This document shows, piece after piece, positions 1-6,840 of a stretch of 11,663 nucleotides of DNA. The stretch's first letter is position 1, and each line of letters starts with the position of its first letter. Origin of the DNA: Candidatus Bipolaricaulota bacterium (lineage in GTDB: Bacteria; Bipolaricaulota; Bipolaricaulia; RBG-16-55-9); assembly GCA_027021605.1 (NCBI GenBank), contig JALUUA010000131.1, positions 1-11,663 of the forward strand, read 5' to 3'. The position numbers were made by a program, and so were the translations under genes. Below the pieces are notes generated by a model, which was given only the letters and a program-made list of their open reading frames with translations, made no database searches and was not told where the DNA came from.

Positions 1-978
1 GGCAAAGTTGCCGTCGTCGGTGAACTGCGGCGCGTTCGGGTCGGGGTTGATCGCGAACAGGTGGGTCATCACGTCGCCCTCGAAGGGGCCGCGCTTGACC
101 GCGGACTTGGAGACCTCGGGCATGTGGCAGTCCTCGCAGCGGAGGCCCGCCCGGTCCATCGCGCTGCCGGCGAACTCCGCCGCCTGCGCCGCGTGGCAGG
201 TGGCACACGTCGTCCGGATGGAGAGCCCGCCGGTGGCGTGCGGGTCGTGGCAGGCGGCGCAGGTGAGGTCCTTGTGCGGGCTCTGGAGCAGCTCCTGGTA
301 CTGCTCGTGGTGGCGGATGAACCCGCCCTTGGCCGGGATGACGCTCATGTCGTCGCCGCGGCTGTGACACTGCCCGCACAGCGCCGCCGACTCGTCGATC
401 TGGATGTTCCCCGCGCTCGGCGCTGCGACGTGCTCGCTCCCCGGTCCGTGGCAGGCCTCGCACTGGATGCCCTCGAAGGCCCACGTGCCCACCAGGCCCT
501 CCAGCCCCATCTGGTTGCCCTCCGGGTTGTAGCCGGTGGTGTGGCAACGGCCGCAGTTGTAGGGCTTGACCTCGCCGGCGTGGTAATCCACGAACCGGCG
601 CGTCTCCAAGTTGAACTGGTTCTGGCCCCGGATGGAGCCGTCGGCGCTCTGGGTGATGATGAAGCCGTCCTTCCCGACGTAGCGGGCCTTCCAGCGGTAG
701 CCGCCGATCACGAAGAGGATGTCGTCCCACTCGACGTAGTCGGGCTTGGGGATCCCCGCCAATCGGGCCGCCTCGGCGGGGCGGAGCTTGTGCGCGTGGC
801 CGGAGGCCATCCACTCGTCGAACTCCTCCCGGTGGCACTGCGCGCACGCCTCGGCCCCCACGTACTCGCCCTGGGCCAGCGCCGCCGGCGCCGTGGCGTT
901 GGGGCTGAGCAGCCCCAGCCCGATCAGCAGCCCCACCAGCCCCAGCCCGGCCAGGCCGCCTACGATCCCTGGTCGCAT
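1..978 (-). CDS. Multihaem c-type cytochrome, 3' end outside window (7 CXXCH visible)
   Basis: An exported multihaem cytochrome for periplasmic or extracellular electron transfer. 326 codons are visible and the frame is still open at the window edge. Residues 1-35 form a hydrophobic signal peptide ending ALA-QG. Haem-binding CXXCH motifs lie at residues 45-49 (CAQCH), 142-146 (CGRCH), 173-177 (CEACH), 201-205 (CGQCH), 240-244 (CAACH), 258-262 (CATCH) and 281-285 (CEDCH). A haem-poor stretch (about 65-130, with GYRWKARYVGKDG) separates the first haem from the rest. The region after the seventh haem (KSAVKRGPFEGDVMTHLF) resembles, from memory, multihaem cytochromes that carry one further CXXCH just downstream. 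The ATG at 978 is preceded by GGGAGGTG at good spacing. The gene is separated from the upstream cytochrome by a terminator and has its own FNR-like promoter. The electron donor and acceptor are unknown. It could be part of a nitrite, tetrathionate or metal-reducing chain, but no catalytic motif is visible. Confidence 0.9.
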   Translation of the reverse strand, partial: MRPGIVGGLAGLGLVGLLIGLGLLSPNATAPAALAQGEYVGAEACAQCHREEFDEWMASGHAHKLRPAEAARLAGIPKPDYVEWDDILFVIGGYRWKARYVGKDGFIITQSADGSIRGQNQFNLETRRFVDYHAGEVKPYNCGRCHTTGYNPEGNQMGLEGLVGTWAFEGIQCEACHGPGSEHVAAPSAGNIQIDESAALCGQCHSRGDDMSVIPAKGGFIRHHEQYQELLQSPHKDLTCAACHDPHATGGLSIRTTCATCHAAQAAEFAGSAMDRAGLRCEDCHMPEVSKSAVKRGPFEGDVMTHLFAINPDPNAPQFTDDGNFA

Positions 979-1012
979 CGATTACACCTCCCTTCGCGTG
1001 GGTTTTCGTCCC

Positions 1013-1054
1013 AAAGTAGCCGGAGCCCAAGGGAATGTCCATGACGGTTATCAT
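1013..1054 (-). promoter_or_regulatory. FNR/CRP-like box with class II -10 element, promoter of the partial cytochrome gene
   Basis: ATGACGGTTATCAT at 1041-1054 is a perfect palindrome in its arms (ATGA-N6-TCAT). On the minus strand, TACTTT (1018-1013, TAnnnT) begins about 30 nt from the centre of the box. A start site about 7 nt further on, near 1006, would place the box at -41.5, the textbook class II activator position. No good -35 is present, as expected for an activator-dependent promoter. Another -10-like hexamer, TATGAT at 1077-1072, lacks a convincing -35. The divergent regulator at 2593-3444 is the obvious candidate ligand. The site and spacing are seen; binding is inferred. Confidence 0.65.
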
Positions 1055-1151
1055 AGACGGAATTGCTTTGGATCATAGTGGACGCGCGCGTCGAAATCCG
1101 ACTCGGGGGTCTATACGCTGAAAACCCGCAAACGAGCAAACAACAAGCGAG

Positions 1152-1197
1152 CAAAAAGGGGAAAAAGGGAGCGGCGGGGCCGGTGAGGGCCCCGCCG
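1152..1197 (-). terminator. Rho-independent terminator after the octahaem cytochrome gene
   Basis: A perfect 10-bp inverted repeat (1172-1181 against 1188-1197, CGGCGGGGCC / GGCCCCGCCG, 6-nt loop) lies 33 nt past the stop codon at 1230. On the minus strand it is followed by a T-rich tract (CTCCCTTTTTCCCCTTTTT, 1170-1152). The tract is broken by C runs, so termination may be incomplete. The hairpin separates the two cytochrome genes into different transcription units or allows partial read-through. Confidence 0.75.
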
Positions 1198-1229
1198 GGA
1201 GGTCCGATGCGGGCCCGCGCGGAGGCGGA

Positions 1230-2345
1230 TTACTGCCCCATCGGGATGAGGAGCTTCTGCATCTGCTCCTCGGTGAGCGGCTCGGCGTAGTAGAGCTGCA
1301 TCACGTCCGCGCCGCTCTTGAGGAACTCCCACTTCTCCGGGTCGGTGGGCGCGGCGAGGTCTTCAGCCGTGTAGGTGACGAAGTCGATGAGCAGCGCCTC
1401 CTGCCAGTCGGGCGGGACAGGGATGACCCCCTGCGGCATGATGACCCGCCTCCGTTCGGGGTCCCAGCGCGTGAGCGTCATCGTGCCGGTCTCCCGGTAC
1501 TGCTGGAGGTTGGCGTTGGCGTGGCACTCGTTGCACGCCCGCCCCTCCTTCTGGAGGGTGTGCGAGCGGAACGGGGCCAGGACGTAGAAGCTCTCGTCCC
1601 GGTAGGTGACGGCCATGAAGGTGCCGGAGTAGACCCGGGTCTCCCCGTTCTCGAGCTTGCGGTTGAGCAGGAGCTGGTAGCCGTGGACCGGGCCGTACAT
1701 CCGCTTGACGTGGGCGGTGGCGATGCTCTCGAAGTGGCAGTTGAAGCAGGTTACGGTCGTCTGGGAGTGGCAGGCGGTGCAGTCGAGCTTCCCGCCGTGG
1801 ACGGAGTGGGGGGTGCTCGCCGGGGGCGCGGGTGCCTCGCCGCCCTCCCTGTGGCAGCCGTCGCAGCTTACGTGGACCGCGCCCGGATCGAGGAACGACG
1901 CGTAGCGGGTTCCGTCGCCGTGGGCGTCGGCCGCCCCGTGGCAGTCCGTGCAGACCATGCCCGCGTCGCGGTGGACGTCGCCGTAGCCGAGCTTGATCTC
2001 CAGCCCCTGCCGGCCGTGACACTTGAGGCACTGCTCCTGCGACGGGGTGTCCCCGGCCTGGGCGTGGCAGTCCTTACAGCCCGGCTCATAGCCAGCCGGG
2101 TCGACTGCCGTGCCGTCCGCGTAGGTGCCGGGGTGGCACTTCAGGCAGCCGACCTCTTGAATGGGGATGCCGGTGATGAGCTCCGCGCCGCCGTTCTCCG
2201 CGCTGTAGGCGGTGATCTTGCCCTGCCGGGTGGCGTGCAGGCTGGTGGGGAAGTCCGCGGGCGACTGGAGCAGGCCGGCGAGGGCGCTGCTGAGGCTCAG
2301 CGCCACGAGCGCGACGACCCCGATACCCCAGAGCCAACGTCGCAT
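1230..2345 (-). CDS. Octahaem c-type cytochrome, exported
   Basis: A complete 371-residue exported cytochrome. The N-terminus (MRRWLWGIGVVALVALSLSS, ending ALA-G near residue 24) is a signal peptide or an uncleaved anchor. Eight CXXCH motifs bind c-type haem: residues 67-71, 90-94, 106-110, 132-136, 161-165, 189-193, 200-204 and 271-275. The first seven are dense. The eighth is isolated after a haem-free stretch (CHFESIATAHVKRMYGPVHG onward). The C-terminal 95 residues contain no haem and carry a PQGVIPVPPDWQ segment. No CXXCK or other catalytic haem motif is seen, so an electron-carrier role is more likely than a nitrite or hydroxylamine enzyme. The start is supported by AAGGAGGTGAA (2361-2351), 5 nt before the ATG. 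The gene is divergent from the Crp/Fnr regulator, whose likely binding boxes lie upstream. Substrate and redox partners cannot be named. Confidence 0.9.
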   Translation of the reverse strand: MRRWLWGIGVVALVALSLSSALAGLLQSPADFPTSLHATRQGKITAYSAENGGAELITGIPIQEVGCLKCHPGTYADGTAVDPAGYEPGCKDCHAQAGDTPSQEQCLKCHGRQGLEIKLGYGDVHRDAGMVCTDCHGAADAHGDGTRYASFLDPGAVHVSCDGCHREGGEAPAPPASTPHSVHGGKLDCTACHSQTTVTCFNCHFESIATAHVKRMYGPVHGYQLLLNRKLENGETRVYSGTFMAVTYRDESFYVLAPFRSHTLQKEGRACNECHANANLQQYRETGTMTLTRWDPERRRVIMPQGVIPVPPDWQEALLIDFVTYTAEDLAAPTDPEKWEFLKSGADVMQLYYAEPLTEEQMQKLLIPMGQ

Positions 2346-2354
2346 GGGAATTCA

Positions 2355-2389
2355 CCTCCTTCTTTCCTTTCCTTCCCTCCCCTTCCCTT
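2355..2389 (-). other. Polypurine leader in front of the octahaem cytochrome gene
   Basis: The transcript leader of the octahaem cytochrome gene contains 35 consecutive purines (unbroken pyrimidines on the plus strand, 2355-2389). These include several overlapping GGAGG- or GGAAGG-type Shine-Dalgarno-like words, with the functional AAGGAGGTGA at the gene-proximal end. It may be a ribosome standby region that keeps the leader unstructured. Function is inferred only. Confidence 0.4.
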
Positions 2390-2414
2390 GCGTCGGGATT
2401 GAGAGTGCGTTTCC

Positions 2415-2457
2415 ACCCTAGCGGCGGGGGAGCGGGCGGGACAATGACGGCTATCAG
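2415..2457 (-). promoter_or_regulatory. FNR/CRP-like box A with -10 element, promoter of the octahaem cytochrome gene
   Basis: The box is CTGATAGCCGTCAT read on the minus strand (2457-2444, TGA-N6-TCA). The minus-strand hexamer TAGGGT (2420-2415) starts about 30 nt from the box centre, nearly the same geometry as in front of the partial cytochrome gene. The two cytochrome boxes share a longer similarity, TCTnTGATAnCCGTCAT, so they look like copies of one regulatory element. The predicted start is near 2408, leaving a leader of about 63 nt. Confidence 0.6.
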
Positions 2458-2465
2458 AGAGCCCC

Positions 2466-2479
2466 CTGATCTTCATCAA
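2466..2479. promoter_or_regulatory. FNR-like box B in the divergent region
   Basis: CTGATCTTCATCAA matches the E. coli FNR consensus TTGAT-N4-ATCAA at 9 of 10 specified positions. Its centre lies 22 bp, about two helical turns, upstream of box A. Relative to the cytochrome promoter it would therefore sit near -64, close to a class I activator position. It could also act on the regulator's own promoter. Confidence 0.6.
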
Positions 2480-2489
2480 CCTTGACGGA

Positions 2490-2508
2490 GGGGTCGAAGT
2501 TCGACCCC
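2490..2508. repeat. 19-bp palindrome between boxes B and C
   Basis: GGGGTCGAA-G-TTCGACCCC is a perfect 9-bp inverted repeat around a single central base. It differs in sequence from the FNR-like boxes. It may be an operator for a second regulator or, as RNA, an 8-bp stem with a 3-nt loop. It is not followed by a T tract in either direction, so a terminator is unlikely. Confidence 0.5.
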
Positions 2509-2529
2509 CTCGTCCGGTCCTTCCCCCGC

Positions 2530-2543
2530 CTGATTCAGATCAG
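2530..2543. promoter_or_regulatory. FNR-like box C, perfectly palindromic, upstream of the regulator
   Basis: CTGATTCAGATCAG is a fully symmetric CTGAT-N4-ATCAG box, 64 bp from box B and 50 bp before the regulator's ATG at 2593. Its position suggests autoregulation of the Crp/Fnr gene. No TAnnnT -10 lies at class II distance on the plus strand, so repression or a remote activator role is as likely as activation. Confidence 0.6.
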
Positions 2544-2592
2544 TCCCGCATCTGAGCCCCATCATTCCTCGCGTCCCCGGGGGAGGGGTAGC

Positions 2593-3444
2593 ATGGGGGA
2601 GGAACGTCCGTCCCGAAGGGGAGGGGATGGTATGGCGCGCAAGACCCCGACGGTCGGGGGAGCGGACCGGACGGGGAGGGGAGAGGGAGCCTGCTTCGAG
2701 CGGCTCTTCGCCGACCTGCCGCCGGAAGCCCGGGAGGAGCTGCGCCGACTCGCCTGCCCGTTCCACCGCGAGGCCGGGGACCTCCTGTTCCAGGAGGGGA
2801 TGCCCGCCAAGGGGATCTACGTCCTCAAGCGGGGCCGGGTCAAGCTCGTCCAGCAGACGCCGGACAAGCGCAAAAAGCAGATCCTGCGCATCCTGGGGCC
2901 CGGGGACCTCGTAGGGGAGGAAGCCTTCTTCGCCGGGGGGGCCTACACGGCCTACGCCCGGGCGCTCGAGCCGACGGATTACTGCTTCTTCCCCGGCCGG
3001 GACTTCGTGGAGTTCCTCCACCGGCACCCCGCCGCCGCGTTTCGGCTGCTGGAGCGGCTGGCCGAGGAGGTCAAGGGGTACCAGCGCCTGCTCGTGGAGG
3101 TCGCCTACGAGAAGGGGGAGGAGCGCCTGGCCCGGCTGCTGCTGGACCTCGCCCGCAAGGCCCCGCCGCCGGGGGGGCCGGAGCGCGGGCGGGTGATCGA
3201 CCTGGGGCTCACCCGCACCGAGCTGGCGGAGCTTCTGGGCCTGCGGCCCGAGACGACGATCCGCATCCTCCACCGCTGGGAGGCCGAGGGCATCCTCGAC
3301 ATCGAGGGCCCCCGGCTCGTCCTCCTCGACGAGGAAAAGCTCTCCGCGTACGCACGGCCCGCCCCCGAGCCCGAGGCGGCAGGGGGGGAGGAACGGGCGG
3401 AGCAAGCGCGCCCCCGTCCGCGCGGCCCCCGGAGGGGCTCGTAG
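2593..3444 (+). CDS. Crp/Fnr-family transcriptional regulator
   Basis: A DNA-binding effector-domain regulator of 283 residues. Residues about 57-145 form the cyclic-nucleotide-binding-like beta-roll (GDLLFQEG, GDLVGEEAFF), 146-172 the dimer helix, and 206-232 the winged helix-turn-helix (LTRTELAELLGLRPETTIRIL). The recognition helix keeps the Glu and Arg of FNR (E220, R224), but the residue equivalent to FNR Ser212 is Ile223. Three cysteines (34, 55, 131) are not in the CX2CX5C arrangement of FNR, so an Fe-S sensor of FNR type is not supported. The effector is unknown; haem/NO (DNR-like), a thiol switch or a small ligand are all possible. Residues 256-283 are a Pro/Arg/Glu-rich tail. Start: ATG 2593 follows GGGGGAGGGG. 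ATG 2632, giving 270 residues, also has a good Shine-Dalgarno. The gene is divergent from the octahaem cytochrome and ends 14 nt from the convergent aapP. Likely controller of the cytochrome promoters and of itself. Confidence 0.9.
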   Translation: MGEERPSRRGGDGMARKTPTVGGADRTGRGEGACFERLFADLPPEAREELRRLACPFHREAGDLLFQEGMPAKGIYVLKRGRVKLVQQTPDKRKKQILRILGPGDLVGEEAFFAGGAYTAYARALEPTDYCFFPGRDFVEFLHRHPAAAFRLLERLAEEVKGYQRLLVEVAYEKGEERLARLLLDLARKAPPPGGPERGRVIDLGLTRTELAELLGLRPETTIRILHRWEAEGILDIEGPRLVLLDEEKLSAYARPAPEPEAAGGEERAEQARPRPRGPRRGS

Positions 3445-3458
3445 ACCCGCAAATCCAA

Positions 3459-4211
3459 TCAGTGCTGCAGGATCTGCGACAGGAAGAGCTTCGTGCGCTC
3501 GTGCTTCGGGTTGTGGAAGAACTCCTCCGGCGGGGCTTCTTCTACTAGGCGCCCCTCGTCGAAGAAGACGATCCGGTCTGCCACCTCGCGGGCGAACCCC
3601 ATCTCGTGGGTGACGACGATCATGGTCATCCCCGAGCGGGCCAGCTCCCGCATCACGTCGAGCACCTCCTTGATCATCTCGGGGTCCAGGGCCGAGGTGG
3701 GCTCGTCGAACAACATGATCTTGGGCTGCATGGCCAGCGCCCGCGCGATCGCGACCCGCTGCTGCTGCCCGCCGGAGAGCTGCCCCGGGTACTTGTGGGC
3801 CTGTTCGGGGATCCCCACGCGCTCTAAGAGCTCCATGGCCAGCTTCTCCGCCTCGGAGCGGCGCATCTTGCGCACCCAGATCGGCGCGAGCGTGATGTTC
3901 TGCAGCACCGTCAGATGGGGGAAGAGATTGAACTGCTGGAAGACCATCCCGATCTCGCGGCGGATGGCCTCGATGTTCCTTAAGTCGTTGGTAAGCTCGA
4001 TCCCGTCCACGACGATGCGCCCGCGCTGGTGCTCCTCGAGGCGGTTGATGGTGCGGATGAAGGTCGACTTCCCCGACCCCGAGGGGCCGCAGATCACCAC
4101 GACCTCGCCGCGGCGCACGGTGAGCGAGATCCCCCGCAGCGCGTGGAAGTTCCCGAACCACTTGTGGACGTCCTCGGCAACGATGATCGGGTCCCTTTCG
4201 TTTTTCGCCAT
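3459..4211 (-). CDS. aapP: General L-amino-acid ABC transporter, ATP-binding subunit AapP
   Basis: The cytoplasmic ATPase that powers uptake of polar amino acids through the AapQ-AapM channel. At 250 residues it is of normal length for the GlnQ/AapP/BztD group. Motifs: Walker A GPSGSGKST (42-50), Q-loop FQQFNLFPHLT (Q92), ABC signature LSGGQ (145-149), Walker B IMLFDE (165-170) followed by PTSALDP, and the H-loop His202 in VVTHEMGFA. All catalytic residues are intact. ATG 4211 is preceded by GGGAAGGG about 9 nt upstream. It is the last gene of the aapJQMP operon, 63 nt after aapM, and converges with the Crp/Fnr gene. The family is certain. Substrate range (glutamate, aspartate, glutamine, neutral amino acids) is inferred from the four-gene aap arrangement. 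Confidence 0.93.
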   Translation of the reverse strand: MAKNERDPIIVAEDVHKWFGNFHALRGISLTVRRGEVVVICGPSGSGKSTFIRTINRLEEHQRGRIVVDGIELTNDLRNIEAIRREIGMVFQQFNLFPHLTVLQNITLAPIWVRKMRRSEAEKLAMELLERVGIPEQAHKYPGQLSGGQQQRVAIARALAMQPKIMLFDEPTSALDPEMIKEVLDVMRELARSGMTMIVVTHEMGFAREVADRIVFFDEGRLVEEAPPEEFFHNPKHERTKLFLSQILQH

Positions 4212-4274
4212 GATCGCTTGCCCTTCCCGACCCTCGATTGTAGTTTTGCGAGCCCCCTCGTGCCAGCCCTCTCG

Positions 4275-5528
4275 TCAGCGCTCGCCCACGCCGAGGGCCC
4301 GCTCGAGCCGGCGGCTCATGTGGCTCATAAAGTAGGTGAAGAACCAGTAGACGAGGGCCACGAACAGCAGCATCTCCCGGGCCGGGCCGCCCCACTTGGG
4401 GTTCTCGATGATGTCGAGGGCGATCCCCAGGAAGTCCATGAGCGGCACGATGAACACGAGCGAGGTGTCCTTAAACAGGCTGATGAACTGCCCCACGTTG
4501 GCGGGGATGACGGCCCGCAGCGCCTGGGGGAGCACGACGAGGAAGGTGGTAAGAACCGGTCCGAGGCCCAGGGCCTGGGCGGCCTCGATCTGCCCTTTCG
4601 GGATGGCCTGCAGGCCGCCGCGGACGTTCTCGGCGATGTACGCCGCGGTAAAGAGCGTAAAGGCCGTGATCGCCCGGATGATGTTGTCCACCCGCCAGCC
4701 GCTGGGCAGGAAGAGCGGCAGCATCAGCGAGGCCATGAAGAGCACCGTCACCAGGGGAACGCCGCGGATCACCTCGATGTAGAGGATGGCCGCCCAGCGG
4801 ATCACGGGCAGCGAGCTCTGGCGCCCCAGCGCCAGGAGCACCCCCAGGGGGAAGCAGAGGACGATGCTCACGACCGCAAGCGCAAACGTGAGGAGCAGCC
4901 CCCCCCACTGGGTGCGGGGGACGCCCGCAAGGAGCCCGGAGCCGGGGATCCCCCCCAGGAGGAGCACGACGGCAACCGGCAGGAAGAACCAGCACAGGAT
5001 CAAAACCCGCTTCCAGGGCCGCTGCCGGGGAGGGGCAACCCGGAGGCGCAGGAGCCACCCGAGCCCCATCCCCCCAAAGAGCGTGAGCGCAAGCCCCCCG
5101 ACCCTCAAGCGCTCCCCCCAGTCCGCGAGCAGGAGCACCCCCAGGAGCACGAGCAGCGCGGAGCCCACGATGACGGCGGCCTCGCGCAGCAGCTTGCCCC
5201 AGAGCCCCGCGCTCAGGCCCAGGAGCCCCAACACGAGGAAGAGCACCGTCCAGACGCGCCACAGCTCCCCCTCGGGGTAGAAGCCCACCAGGAGCAGCTT
5301 CAGGGAGGCGGGGATGACCGCCCAGTCGGCCTCCGCAAGCGCCCAGGGGAGCACCCCCTTCCCCACGACGTAGAGGAGCGCCAGCGCCCCCACGGTGAGC
5401 AGGGAGTTCCACCAGGAGCTAAAGAGGTTTTCGCGGAGCCAGCGCAGCGGCCCCACCCGCACCGTCGGCGGCGGGAGGACCTCCCCCTCGTAGCTCTGGG
5501 CTCCTGCGTCCGCGCGCGCGTCGGTCAT
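4275..5528 (-). CDS. aapM: General L-amino-acid ABC transporter, permease AapM
   Basis: An inner-membrane permease of the polar amino acid (HAAT) family. At 417 residues it has the long form typical of AapM, with an extended N-terminal membrane region absent from the short HisM/GlnP permeases. The AapM-like N-terminal signature RENLFSSWWNSLLT precedes several hydrophobic spans. The C-terminal permease domain has the conserved segments ALVVS-type core, ILYIEVIRGVPLVTVLFM, and the cytoplasmic EAA loop (EAAQALGLG, from residue 315, through LPQALRAVIP) that docks onto AapP. The start at 5528 leaves a 5-nt gap from the aapQ stop, and a GGAG about 11 nt upstream lies inside the end of aapQ, so translation is probably coupled. 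Heterodimer partner is AapQ. Confidence 0.92.
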   Translation of the reverse strand: MTDARADAGAQSYEGEVLPPPTVRVGPLRWLRENLFSSWWNSLLTVGALALLYVVGKGVLPWALAEADWAVIPASLKLLLVGFYPEGELWRVWTVLFLVLGLLGLSAGLWGKLLREAAVIVGSALLVLLGVLLLADWGERLRVGGLALTLFGGMGLGWLLRLRVAPPRQRPWKRVLILCWFFLPVAVVLLLGGIPGSGLLAGVPRTQWGGLLLTFALAVVSIVLCFPLGVLLALGRQSSLPVIRWAAILYIEVIRGVPLVTVLFMASLMLPLFLPSGWRVDNIIRAITAFTLFTAAYIAENVRGGLQAIPKGQIEAAQALGLGPVLTTFLVVLPQALRAVIPANVGQFISLFKDTSLVFIVPLMDFLGIALDIIENPKWGGPAREMLLFVALVYWFFTYFMSHMSRRLERALGVGER

Positions 5529-5533
5529 CGCGA

Positions 5534-6790
5534 TCAGCGCTCCACCAGCTTAATGCGGCGGTTGTACCAGTTCATGAACAGCGAGGTGAGCAGGCTCATC
5601 GTGAGGTAGCTCCCCATGATGATGAGGATCATCTCCACCTCGCGCCCGGTCTTGTTGATGATCGTGTTCGCCACGCTGAAGAGGTCCGGGTAGCCGATGG
5701 CCACGGCCAAGCTGGAGTTCTTCGCCAGGTTGAGGTACTGGCTCGTCACGGGGGGGACGATCACCCGCAGGGCTTGGGGCAGGATCACCCAACGCAGGGT
5801 TTGGTAGCCGGTAAGGCCCAGGGCCAGGGCCGCCTCGCGCTGCCCCTTGGAGACGGCCAGGATCCCCCCGCGCACGATCTCGGCGATGAACGCCCCCGTG
5901 TAGACGACCAACCCCAGGAGCAAAGCGGCGAACTCGGGGCTGAGCTGGATCCCTCCCTGGAAGTTGAAGCGTCCCAGCTCCGCCACCTCCCAGGCCACGG
6001 GCGGGGAGGGGGCCGCAAACCACCCCACCAGGGCGAGGAGGGCAAAGACCCCCAGCCCCCAAAGCAGCGGCGACCCGGGTCGGTCCGCCCGCCGCAGGTG
6101 GGCGCGCCGGGCGAGGAAGACGGCCACGCCCGCCCCCAGCCCGACGAGGAGGAAGGTCTCCCACACCGGGGCCCCCTCGGTGAGGTAGGGCCGGGGCAGA
6201 ACGAGTCCGCGCTGGCTCAGGAAGATCGACCCCGGCAGCTCCACGGCCTGGCGCACCGGCGGCAGCTTCAAAAACGTCGCGGTGTACCAGAAGAAGAGCT
6301 GCACCAGCAGCGGCGTGTTGCGGATCGTCTCCACGTAGACGGTGGCCATCTTCCGGATGAGCCAGTTGCGGGAGAGCCGCGCCACCCCCGCGATGAGGCC
6401 CAACAGCGACGCGAGCACGATCCCGACGAGAACGACCCGCAGCGTGTTCACCACGCCCACGAGGAAGAGCTTCCAGTTGGAATCGGTCCGCTCGTGGGGG
6501 ATGCCCTCCGAGACCGTAAATCCGGCGGTGGTGGACAGGAAATCGTATCCGAAGCGGAGGCGCTCGGCGTTCGCGGTGTAGTTGGAGTAGAGCCCGTACG
6601 CGAGGAGCCCCACGAGGACCACGAAGACGATCTGGACGAGGGCTCGGAGGATGCGGACGTCCCGGAGGACTTTCCACAGGGGCGCGAGCGCGGCCGCCAG
6701 GAGCCCCCGCAGGAGGCGGAGGACCTTAGCGGCCCAAAGCCGCAGCCGGGGGGGAAACCTCTCGTAGATGTGCCTGAGCACTCTCCGCAT
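5534..6790 (-). CDS. aapQ: General L-amino-acid ABC transporter, permease AapQ
   Basis: The second membrane subunit of the amino acid importer, 418 residues, about normal for AapQ. After a basic N-terminus, a first span (ALVQIVFVVLVGLLAYGLYS) leads into a periplasmic segment with RLRFGYDFLSTTAGF. This motif is typical of AapQ/BztB. The core permease spans follow (LFLVGVVNTLRVVLVGIVLAS; VETIRNTPLLVQLFFWY). The EAA loop begins at residue 319 (EAALALGLTGYQTLRWVILP) and contacts AapP. The extra central insert (about 200-260) is usual in this subfamily. The Shine-Dalgarno before ATG 6790 is weak (GGAAG), and the gene is separated from aapJ by a hairpin; both would lower expression relative to the binding protein. 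Confidence 0.92.
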   Translation of the reverse strand: MRRVLRHIYERFPPRLRLWAAKVLRLLRGLLAAALAPLWKVLRDVRILRALVQIVFVVLVGLLAYGLYSNYTANAERLRFGYDFLSTTAGFTVSEGIPHERTDSNWKLFLVGVVNTLRVVLVGIVLASLLGLIAGVARLSRNWLIRKMATVYVETIRNTPLLVQLFFWYTATFLKLPPVRQAVELPGSIFLSQRGLVLPRPYLTEGAPVWETFLLVGLGAGVAVFLARRAHLRRADRPGSPLLWGLGVFALLALVGWFAAPSPPVAWEVAELGRFNFQGGIQLSPEFAALLLGLVVYTGAFIAEIVRGGILAVSKGQREAALALGLTGYQTLRWVILPQALRVIVPPVTSQYLNLAKNSSLAVAIGYPDLFSVANTIINKTGREVEMILIIMGSYLTMSLLTSLFMNWYNRRIKLVER

Positions 6791-6840
6791 GGCCGGGTCG
6801 CTTCCGGGCGTTGCCCATCGGGGTCCCGCCAGAACAAGCG

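Noticed and set aside
61..1044. A long plus-strand open frame opposite the partial cytochrome
   Set aside because: The minus strand carries a signal peptide and seven CXXCH motifs; the plus frame is a codon-bias shadow.
1081..1092. The 12-bp palindrome GACGCGCGCGTC and the nearby CGAGCAAA direct repeat (1133-1140, 1148-1155) as operators
   Set aside because: Short GC alternation and an 8-mer repeat are expected by chance in this composition; no promoter element depends on them.
2482..2592. N-terminal extension of the Crp/Fnr gene to the TTG at 2482
   Set aside because: It would run through the 19-bp palindrome and box C, has no Shine-Dalgarno, and adds residues unlike the family. ATG 2593 or 2632 fit better.
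2593..3444. Classical FNR with an oxygen-sensing [4Fe-4S] cluster
   Set aside because: Only three scattered cysteines (34, 55, 131), with no CX2CX5C cluster.
4029..5609. A 526-codon plus-strand open frame opposite aapM
   Set aside because: Shadow of aapM: extremely His/Glu/Gln/Pro-rich low-complexity translation, no domain, no promoter.
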